Of a stretch of 64,000 bases of DNA, positions 55,496-64,000 are shown piece after piece (the stretch's first letter is position 1; every line of letters starts with the position of its first letter). The notes beneath the pieces were generated by a model, which was not told the DNA's origin, did no database searches, and saw only the letters and a list, made by a program, of their open reading frames with translations. Location of the stretch: assembly GCA_963585895.1 (NCBI GenBank), contig OY757916.1, positions 25,272,005-25,336,004 on the forward strand, written 5' to 3'. The translations under genes were made by a program, and so were the position numbers. The stretch is from Sepioteuthis lessoniana. Its lineage: Eukaryota > Mollusca > Cephalopoda > Myopsida > Loliginidae.

Positions 55496-55584
55496 TCTGT
55501 CTCCTTGGCGGGGTGGATTAATATATTTCTCTAAGGGATTGAGGACTGAATAATTTTGGGTTTCAGGCTGGGCTGTTGGTTGCC

Positions 55585-55937
55585 AACCCCTGGTCTGGTT
55601 GGTTGGTTGGTTTTTATGGCATATCAACCATTGTAGGTTATTTAATGCCAAATCTATTTTTATACATATAAACAGTTCTATTTTAAATGATTCAGTTTAG
55701 CATAAGTATATAGTTTAGTTGTATTTGGCCTATTTATAGGATCTTATCAGGTGCTTCTACTCTGGGCCAGAGTGGACCAGGGAGTGAGAGTAATAAAGGG
55801 GTACTCCGCAATCCCCAAAGTTTTACTGGAGCCTCACTATGAGATTGTTTAGTGTCATACCAGGACACTCATTGGGGGAGTCTAACCCCTTGCAGAGATG
55901 CAGTCAGTGTATTCTCTTGCCCCAGCCAACTGGGCCA
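55585..55937 (-). repeat. R1 copy, short form
   Basis: (GGTT)n, TTTTTATGGCATATCAACC, a single subrepeat, GGGCCAGAGTGGACCAGGGAG and TGCCCCAGCCAACTGGGCC. Confidence 0.9.
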
Positions 55938-55987
55938 CCCCTGATTTGTTATGTGATAGTTGTATATATATAAACATTTAAATTCAT

Positions 55988-56031
<44 letters not shown>
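55988..56031. repeat. (TA)n microsatellite
   Basis: Pure TA run just downstream of an R1. Confidence 0.95.
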
Positions 56032-56033
<2 letters not shown>

Positions 56034-56496
56034 TTGAGAATTCATAAGTATATTCCATAATCAGTTTATTTCATCCGTTCTTGACAGAATCTTTGGATGG
56101 ATTTTAAAAAATTATTTTCTTTTTACCGTTAACTCTGGGGAATACAGTTATCTTATGCAAAGTTAAACGTTTTAAGAAAAAAAAAGGAATCTGTTATATA
56201 TCCCTGTTAAGAAAACAGTCCATTGCACAAAAAGTAAAACCTCCTCTGCGTAATCACTGATTTCATCAGATTTTCATTTCTGCCCATCAATAAACATATT
56301 TTTGGTTTCAGAGTTTTTCATAGAATCATTTTTTTTAATTTTTAATTGCAACTTCCTTTTAAAGAATTTTGTAATATATCTTAATTCTAATTCAATTCTA
56401 CTCAATATATCTATACAATTCTAAACTTATATGTATATTCACACCTGAATGAACACAAACACATGCAAATTGAGCCATCCACTCACTCAATACATG

Positions 56497-57030
<534 letters not shown>

Positions 57031-57384
57031 GTGCTGATATATTCAACTCTGTCCATCAGTGCATCTATCAATCTTTATAAGATTATCTTTCCAGAGATAC
57101 GTAAGCCTGATAGTCACCTATCATCATAAGATGGGTAAGTATGTCAGTTGACGAGACCTATTCCAGGACCATACACTCACACATATACACTTACACATGC
57201 ACACACAAGTGAATGGAACACATATGCATTCACACAAAGAAATATATGTTCACATACAATTTTCCTCTACTAGATATATATTTCTCCAACTATAAGTTTT
57301 TATATGCATATGTACGTGGATATGGATGTTTGTATATTTATATAAGTTTGCCTGTCCTGGAATAGATCACTACTACTAATATTT

Positions 57385-57385
57385 T

Positions 57386-57440
<55 letters not shown>
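57385..57440. repeat. (CA)n(TA)n compound microsatellite
   Basis: CA run followed by a TA run. Confidence 0.95.
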
Positions 57441-57441
<1 letters not shown>

Positions 57442-58020
57442 GGGGTCTGACAGAATAAACTCTACAATTTGGTAGGTAAATAAAAAAGGCAAAATAGATC
57501 CTTTCCAAAAATCATCTTTACTATAAGAAAGAACAATATTGGCTATCATTTGACATTTTGTTTTTTGTTATTGCCGTTTCTTTATTTTAATGATTATATT
57601 ATTCAAATACTTATGCTCATAAGATATTCATTCTTGAAGCCTCAACCTGAAGTTCTGCGACACTCACCTAGAACATTGCCTTTGGTATTGTTGCAATTCC
57701 ATAACAGCAAAAACTTTCAGTTTGTTAGTTGTCTATGGCCTACATTTAAAGACTTGAGCATTCAGGTATCCCCACAACAATATTCCATCCCACAACAATA
57801 TTCCAACCTACAACAATATGGATTTTCCTGTCAAATGGCTTACAAGATAACCACTGCATTGCAATGATAGAGTCACCATTTTTTTTAAGTAAGTTTCAAT
57901 CACAAATGAATGATGTTAACTGTTTTTATATTATGAGGACAACAGAAAGGGCATTGCTGCTGCTGATCAATGTATCCTACTACTGTACAAAAACATTTTT
58001 AAATCCAGAAGATCATTCTA
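57441..58020. other. No recognised gene; small tandem in an open frame
   Basis: A 105-aa plus-strand frame (57550-57867) includes three copies of an ~18-bp unit (CCCACAACAATATTCCA-like, 57770-57825) encoding PQQYS-type repeats. I know no homolog. GGGGTCTGACAGAATAAAC at 57442 resembles a transposon end, but no partner was found. Confidence 0.4.
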
Positions 58021-58035
58021 CCAAACCATAAATAC

Positions 58036-58081
<46 letters not shown>

Positions 58082-58110
58082 TTCTATTTTGTATTTGTGC
58101 ATGTGCATAA

Positions 58111-58159
<49 letters not shown>

Positions 58160-58164
58160 TATTA

Positions 58165-58440
58165 TTTGGTCCAATTAAATCGGAGTTGGGAGTAATTCCA
58201 TCAGGACAAGAAAACTATTCAAGAGTGAACATTTAAATTTTCCTGGTAAAGAGCTCAATGTAACAGACATTACAGAGAAATAATATCATTAAGAAAAACC
58301 AACAAACCGGTCACATTAGGATTATAAATTTATTTCCATCCTGTTATGCGTTTTTGAAAAATCCAAAAACATGAACAAATTAATAGTACTTCTTCAGATC
58401 TTATGGATAAAATAAATATTTTTCTTAAAGGTTTTTCTTA
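58165..58440 (+). repeat. U2 repeat, copy 3
   Basis: It is colinear with 37189-37455 (GGAGTAATTCCATCAGGACAAG, AGAGCTCAATGTAACAG, ACCGGTCACATTAGG, TTATTTCCATCCTGTT). It is bordered by TG and TA tracts. Confidence 0.8.
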
Positions 58441-58441
58441 A

Positions 58442-58445
<4 letters not shown>

Positions 58446-58486
<41 letters not shown>
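58446..58486. repeat. (TA)n microsatellite
   Basis: Pure TA run between U2 and the foldback at 58.53-58.77 kb. Confidence 0.95.
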
Positions 58487-58488
<2 letters not shown>

Positions 58489-58530
58489 TAAATAAAGAAA
58501 AAGAATCTGGTAGTATGGAGAAAATTTAAA

Positions 58531-58771
58531 GAACAAAGTAATCCAAAAGGAAGAATTTATTGAGAAAGAATGTCGACATTATAATGTTTCAGTTTTGATA
58601 AACCATAAATAGGTCTTTAGAAATAATGATATTTCATGTTGTTAGATGGACATTTAATAAAATACGAAAACAAAAGAGGAAATTATATATGATGATTGTT
58701 TGTTAAAATCAAAACATTATAGTGTCGACTTTCTTTCACAATAAATTCTTCACTTTGGATTACTTTGCTTT
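58531..58771. repeat. Foldback element with two hammerhead-like motifs
   Basis: The arms 58531-58612 and 58683-58771 are inverted copies (CAAAGTAATCCAAA, GAATTTATTG, GTCGACATTATAATGTTT). Each arm holds GTC followed or preceded by a CATTATAATG palindrome and GAAA/AAAA. The right arm also has TGATGA at 58689-58694. TA tracts flank both sides. Confidence 0.65.
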
Positions 58772-58784
58772 TCAATCTTTCTTG

Positions 58785-58786
<2 letters not shown>

Positions 58787-58846
<60 letters not shown>
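58787..58846. repeat. (TA)n microsatellite
   Basis: Long TA run with one TG interruption. Confidence 0.95.
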
Positions 58847-58848
<2 letters not shown>

Positions 58849-58921
58849 TCTTTTTTGCCATATACCAGGTTGGAATAAATGTTATAAAATTCAACTCATC
58901 ATTTATATATATATATATATA

Positions 58922-59186
58922 AGTTAAATAAAGTTTGAGACCTTAGTTGAGGCTGACCTGAAGGGTCCCTTTTGAATAGCTACTACACCGAGGTGTTGGG
59001 GAGGGCGCTACTCCATTCCCTGGATTGCTCCACTTTACTCTTGATCCTTACCCTATAATGCTGAGTGTTAAGCAAGGTGGCCTCAAGAACCATTTTTTGA
59101 GTTTTTGGTATGATTCGACCTGGGATTGAACCCTGGTCTCCAGGACCATTGGCGAACACGCTACTCATTAGGCCAATGGTCTGGTT
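58922..59186 (-). mobile_element. SINE-B copy, full length
   Basis: From AAAGTTTGAGACCTTAGTTG through TACACCGAGGTGTTGGGG and GACCTGGGATTGAACCC to ACGCTACTCATTAGGCCAATGG. A TA run abuts its left end. Confidence 0.9.
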
Positions 59187-59282
59187 ATTTATGTATACTA
59201 CTCATTATATAGACTGATATGTTGGAGTGAATGTAATGTCTAATTTTAGAGAATATATTATGAATGAAAATAACTTGTGTCC

Positions 59283-59770
59283 ATAAAAATATTATATCGT
59301 TAAAATAGCCTCCATTGCTTCCAAGAACCTAGTTCCATCGGTCAACCAGCTTATAGACGCCATGCTTGTAAACTTCTTTAAGTTTACAAGCATGGCATCT
59401 ATAAGCTGGTTGACAAATGGAACAAGGTTTTGATACAAAACTTGAGTCTTGCTCATGCCCAACCTCTACTCTGGATGTCATCTGCAAACCAATATAATGA
59501 TTCTGTGATCCCCTAAAAAAGAGATAATCAGAAGGAACAAAGTCAGGAGAAAATAAAAGTTGATGCCTTCCCAACTGAACTTCTCCAAAAAGTCTTTAGT
59601 CAATTGAGCCATGTCAGGAGAGGCATTATCATGATGGCGAACGACTCACTTTCTGTGGACTAAGGAATCTTGTCCTTTAGCGTGAAATCCCCTCTGTGAA
59701 AAAGGAAAACCACTTTCAGCAATTTTTTTTATTCAATGCATTATCCCCATATGTCCTGAGAATGGATTTT
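59283..59770 (-). pseudogene. Mariner (DD34D-type) transposase relic with a hairpin
   Basis: Minus-strand reading: RHHDNAS (59634-59650 region), DFLEKFSWEG, then in another frame FSPDFVPSDYLFF and NHYIGLQM, matching the HHDNAP...SPDLAPSDY end of mariner transposases. Frame changes and stops are present. A long inverted repeat (59325-59432) interrupts the C-terminal coding part. Confidence 0.8.
59325..59432. repeat. Near-perfect hairpin, ~48-bp arms, 4-nt loop
   Basis: Arms 59341-59375 and 59380-59414 pair over 35 bp with one mismatch around a CTTT loop. Pairing continues outward (CCTAGTTCCAT with ATGGAACAAGG) to about 48 bp with a few mismatches. It lies in mariner sequence, so one arm is an inverted copy of transposase coding DNA. 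Confidence 0.95.
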
Positions 59771-60125
59771 TGCTGCGTTCTGGTTAGTGAACGCTTGTAA
59801 TAATAAATAAAGGACAAACCACGATATGAGAGGAAATAGAGATATATTCTCAGGAAAAAGTATATACAATAGCGAGACTATTAGTAGACAAGAACATAGG
59901 ATTAGTGAATACAGAATAAAGATATAGTCCAACGATAGTATTGGCTTCCGTTATTATGGTAGCAAGTAAGGTGATCTAGTGCGATCTCCAGTCTCCCAAC
60001 ACTCTAATACTATTCCTATAAGAAGCTGCTCTTCACCTTCTAGTCTGCGCTGGTACTATTAGCTACTGCTATATATGGCGGATGGACTAGTTCGTTGTGG
60101 GGAAAAAGGTGGGTGATACCCAACA
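59771..60125 (-). mobile_element. Solo LTR (fossil), intact ends and 5-bp duplication
   Basis: 355 bp. On minus it starts TGTTGGGTATCACCC and ends CAGAACGCAGCA, with ATTTT on both sides (59766-59770 and 60126-60130). It has a TATATATAG box near 60068 and TTTATT-type signals in the last third. There is no coding interior and it looks whole as a solo LTR. Clade not assigned. Confidence 0.85.
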
Positions 60126-60130
60126 ATTTT

Positions 60131-60765
<635 letters not shown>

Positions 60766-61190
60766 GCATTTGTGTATGAATGCTTGTGAGCATCCATACA
60801 TTCAGTGTTTAATGTCCTATGCTCTACTGATCTTTCTCCTTAAAAGGAATGTATTCATATATTCTGCCTGTGGATAATCATTGAAAATGATACTATCTTA
60901 TTTATTCACAGACAATCAACTACAATTTGATATACTTCTTTGCTTTTGTCTTATTCAATCTATAAACAATATTTATGTCTTTGTGTCTGAGATTTCTCTT
61001 TGTACCTTCTGCTCAATAAAACATCCAAATCTACTTTTTAGAGAAATTTACTCATTCAAATATTATTATGTTTGGAAACAAAGTTCTATCACTGATTTGA
61101 TTGATTTATATTTAATGATCAAATTACAAATTAAATCAAGATATTTTTTAATGCCATAAGCCCATTTAATAGGCTATAGGCATAAAATTC
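60766..61190. other. No recognised gene
   Basis: AT-rich; the 92-aa frame at 60881-61159 shows no motif I recognise. Confidence 0.45.
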
Positions 61191-61224
61191 TTTTGGTTCC
61201 CAAGCAAAAATCAATCTCTTTTTG

Positions 61225-62010
61225 ATAACATTATAAAAAATCATGGAGCCCATACCAGCATTAAAATATTGCAAATTCATACAAGATTTAAAAAATCACC
61301 AATTCCATATTAGTATCAAAAGAATCTCAGAATAACCATACTAGTATCAAATAATTACAGAACCTATACCAATATTAAGTTATCACAGAACCAATACAAA
61401 GATTTAATATTCACAAAACTTGTACTGGTATTAAACAATCACTGAACCTATACCAGTAAAAAATTTGGCAAAACTCAATTAGAATAAAAAAAACTGCTAA
61501 TCTCAAAAACAGATGCAGTAATCAGAGAAGACATACCAATATCAAAAAATCATGGAGCCCATACCAGTATCATAAAATTGCAGAATCTATATGAGTATAA
61601 AAAAACACAGGTGTAGGTGCCCGTGGTGTAATGGTTATCGCCGTAGGAAAAGGACACGGCGACACGAGTTCAAATCCTAGACGAGACTAATTGCATTTCA
61701 CATAGCACTAATACCCTTGGGAAAAGTATGAATCCAATTATTTTCCCTCCAGCTATGGGTAAATAGTAGGGCAGACTGGGTTCTTCAGCCTTGGTGAGGC
61801 AACTAGTCTAGGAGAAGGAAAACACTGAATTCAAACCTGTTAAGCTCCGCTTAAAAATTGACCTTGTGTCACATCCTGCCCGAGGGGAGGGGTTGGTAAA
61901 TAGGATATGATAAAAAAAAACACAGATCTCAGAACCGTATTCAGGAACCAAAGAACTTATACCAGTATCAAAATATTGCAAACCCATTTTAATGTCAACA
62001 AAGCACGGGT
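61225..62010. repeat. Degenerate ~30-bp minisatellite interrupted by a SINE-A
   Basis: Variants of ATCACAGAACCTATACCAGTAT recur at least ten times from 61240 to 61610 and again at 61920-61990 after the SINE-A. Confidence 0.8.
61611..61910 (+). mobile_element. SINE-A copy, well preserved
   Basis: GGTGCCCGTGGTGTAATGG head, GAGTTCAAATCCTAGACG B-box, full body, and a GGGAGGGGTTGGTAAATAGG end. AAAAAAACACAG lies on both sides (61599-61610 and about 61914-61925). It is the best reference copy for the family here. Confidence 0.9.
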
Positions 62011-62044
62011 ACCATATTTGAGTTTTTTCTTGGAAAAACCATAC

Positions 62045-62137
62045 CATATTAATTTTACCACTGTCCTTCAATAAGGATGGCTTTGACATTAAATAATCCA
62101 TGATGGTTAATATGCCGTAAAACAAAGAAACCAAGCC
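62045..62137 (+). mobile_element. SINE-C tail fragment
   Basis: CTTCAATAAGGATGGCTTTGAC, ATTAAATAATCCATGATGG and AACAAAGAAACCAAGCC. Confidence 0.75.
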
Positions 62138-62442
62138 ATATCAATTTAAATAAGATGCTAAATGAAACAATTTTTTTAAAAATATTTGTAAAACAAAAAT
62201 TTATTCGTTATATGAAAAATAATCAAGGAAACATTGGCCTAAGTAAGAACTCGTTTTTTGTCCTGAATTTGTAATTTTAATGAAAAATTAATGAAAAATC
62301 AAATTAATCCACAGAGCTTTTATTTCATTTGTACCAAACAATTTTTAAATACCTTTGTAATTGGTGTATCATTTCCCTTCCATGATTCATTGCAAAGTTC
62401 TAAAAAGATGATAATCTGATGAAGCATTTCAAGAGTGTATGG

Positions 62443-62977
62443 TGAGTTGGTTGGTTGGTTTGTTGGGTTTTATGGCATATCAACCTTTGTAGGTTATTTA
62501 ATGCCAAATCCATTTTTATGTAAATAATCTGTTCTATTGAAAACAATTCAGTTTAGCATAAGTACACAGTTTAATTGTCAAAAACATTTCTATTTTTTTA
62601 ATGTCGAAAAACAGTTCTATTTCAAATAATTCAGTTAAGCATAAGCACGCAGTTTAAATGTAAGTACGGTTTAATTGTCAAAAACATTTTTATTTCAAGC
62701 TATTCAGTTTACTCAAACAATTCAGTTTAGCATAAGTATGCTGTTAATTCTGTTTAACCCATAGATAGCGCTCTATCAGGTGCTACCACTCCGGGCCAGA
62801 GTGGACCTGGGAGCAATGGCAATAAAGGGGTACGCCGCATTCCCCAAAGCTCCAGCATTGCTGGAATCTCACCATCAGATTGTTTAGTGTCATAACCAGG
62901 ACACTCGTTGGCAGGGGTCTTACCCCTCTGCAGAGAAGCAGTCCGTGTATTCTACAGCCCCTGCCAACTGGGCAATA
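62443..62977 (-). repeat. R1 copy, long form
   Basis: (GGTT)n, TTTTATGGCATATCAACC, about four subrepeats, CGGGCCAGAGTGGACCTGGG, and the end ACAGCCCCTGCCAACTGGGC. Confidence 0.95.
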
Positions 62978-63421
62978 CACAGAGTTAAATGTCAAACAGT
63001 TTTATTTCAGATAATTCAGTTCAGCATAAGTACACAGTTTAGACGTCAAAAACAGTTCTATTTTGAGCAATTCAGTTCAGCACTGGTATGCAGTTCCAAT
63101 GTCAAAACAGTTCTATTTTAATCAATTCAGTTTAGCATAAATACGCAGTTTAAATGCAAAAATCAGTATAGTGAAAGAAGCACGGTTTAGTTCTATTTAA
63201 CCCATAGATAGAACCCTTATCAGGTGCTATCACTCCGGTCCAGAGGGGACCTGGGAGCAATGGCAATGAAGGGGTACTCTGCATTCCCCAAAGCTCCAGC
63301 ATTGCTGGAAACTCACCATCAGATTGTTTAGTGTCATATCCAGGACACTCGTTGGGATGGGGGGTCTTACCCCTCTGCAGAGAAGCAGTTGGTGTATTCT
63401 ACAGCCCCAGCCGACTGGGCA
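62978..63421 (-). repeat. Tail-less second R1 body in tandem
   Basis: It repeats the subrepeats (CAATTCAGTT(C/T)AGCA), CTATTTAACCCATAGATAG, GGGACCTGGGAGCAATGGC and CAGCCCCAGCCGACTGGGC directly after the previous copy, without GGCATATCAACC. Confidence 0.9.
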
Positions 63422-63689
63422 ATTGTGTATAGTGAATGAAGTACCACACCTGAATATGATGTGGTAACTGAATTATGTGGTTCATTTGTTATATACTATA
63501 CAAGCTATACATCAGTTCAGGTGTACTAATCATGTTAGAAAATGTACATAGGGAACCAAGTTCAAATACTGGATATGTACCATATCCATGATACGGATAT
63601 GTGAAACATATGTAGAATGTTCATAAACATATATACATAGAACATAGGAATCCTGAAACACGAAAAACACATAACGACTTCTTAGTTCA

Positions 63690-64000
63690 GGTATGAAACC
63701 TTTTATTACCTTTGAGTTAAAGGTTTAGACATAAGGAAGAGAGATGCACAATCTATGATGACTTTTCCATCTGCCCCCCATCACGTGTGGCGCCCATAGT
63801 GCACAAATTCATCTGGCCTCAGCGTGCCCCAAAAGTCGACCCTTCCCGTTCGGAGTCTAGTTCTCAACTACTGATTTTTTTCAAATCTCCCAAAATCCTC
63901 CGCGCACACTTGCAGTGCATGACGTCATTCACATCCTGGGTCACATCCTCTCTCTGGGATTTTTATTTTGACATCTGTGAATGACACATCCACTCCACGT
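63690..64000 (-). mobile_element. U4 repeat, copy 2 (cut by the window end)
   Basis: Reverse reading gives GGATGTGTCATTCACAGATG, CAAAATAAAAATCCCAG, GAGGCCAGATGAATTTGTGC and GGTAATAAAAGGTTTCATACC, colinear with 16700-17115. It carries a CACGTG at about 63783. Confidence 0.65.

Noticed and set aside
57550-57867. 105-aa frame with PQQYS repeats considered a small secreted protein
   Set aside because: The repeats are three copies of an 18-bp DNA tandem and the N-terminal hydrophobic part is just AT-rich sequence. No homolog is known to me.

Overview
This window looks like intergenic, repeat-dominated DNA from a coleoid cephalopod, most probably an octopus. The evidence is: strong AT richness; very many TA, CA/TG, GATA and GA microsatellites; several tRNA-headed SINE families with long conserved bodies; Tc1/mariner fossils; and a LINE family ending in an (ATG)n tail. 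The species call is an inference from this texture and from general knowledge of octopus repeats, because no host protein was recognised. I found no exon, tRNA gene or intact transposase that I would defend as a working gene. Nearly all long open frames are translated microsatellite or fossil transposon sequence.

For reference I name the recurrent families seen here. R1 is a 420-560 bp SINE-like repeat with an (AACC)n tail; its strand is given so that the tail, reading TTGGCATTAAATAACC then GATATGCC, is the 3' end. SINE-A (~290 bp), SINE-B (~260 bp), SINE-C (~220 bp) and SINE-D (127 bp) have tRNA-like heads. U1, U2, U3 and U4 are unclassified repeats present two or three times.

Layout: 1-715 is an R1 array. 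1.8-3.2 kb holds GAA repeats and an 80-bp minisatellite derived from a mariner end. 3.3-4.7 kb is an R1 copy split by a solo LTR, followed by a mariner relic (4.7-5.6 kb) with TTAGGG-like filler. 5.8-7.9 kb is a SINE-A followed by 1.75 kb of polypurine. 8.6-10.3 kb is an R1 split by a LINE 3' end and by an unclassified segment. 10.5-16.3 kb is a GATA-based satellite with higher-order structure. 16.7-22.6 kb is a SINE, U1, U4 and LTR mosaic. 22.8-29.0 kb has mariner-derived HTH-only elements, a 5S rRNA-like relic and inverted R1 pairs. 30.1-31.1 kb is a mariner element with both ends and its TA duplication. 31-33 kb is a set of inverted arms and MITE-like units. 33-36.3 kb is a local segmental-duplication patch. 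37-40 kb holds SINE-D, CA/TG arrays and an inverted R1 pair. 41-52 kb is SINEs, R1, foldbacks and a 113-bp minisatellite. 52-60 kb has LINE 3' ends, hammerhead-like motifs, solo LTRs, a mariner relic with a 48-bp-arm hairpin and many TA tracts. 60-64 kb has a minisatellite with an inserted SINE-A, two R1 bodies in tandem and a second U4 copy.

The repeats form a datable nest: clean target-site duplications at many SINE, LINE and LTR insertions show which element landed in which. The observations most worth follow-up are three closely spaced inverted R1 pairs that would fold as long dsRNA if transcribed, hammerhead-ribozyme-like cores inside foldback repeats, the satellite higher-order structure, and the 3' tail shared by R1 and SINE-C.
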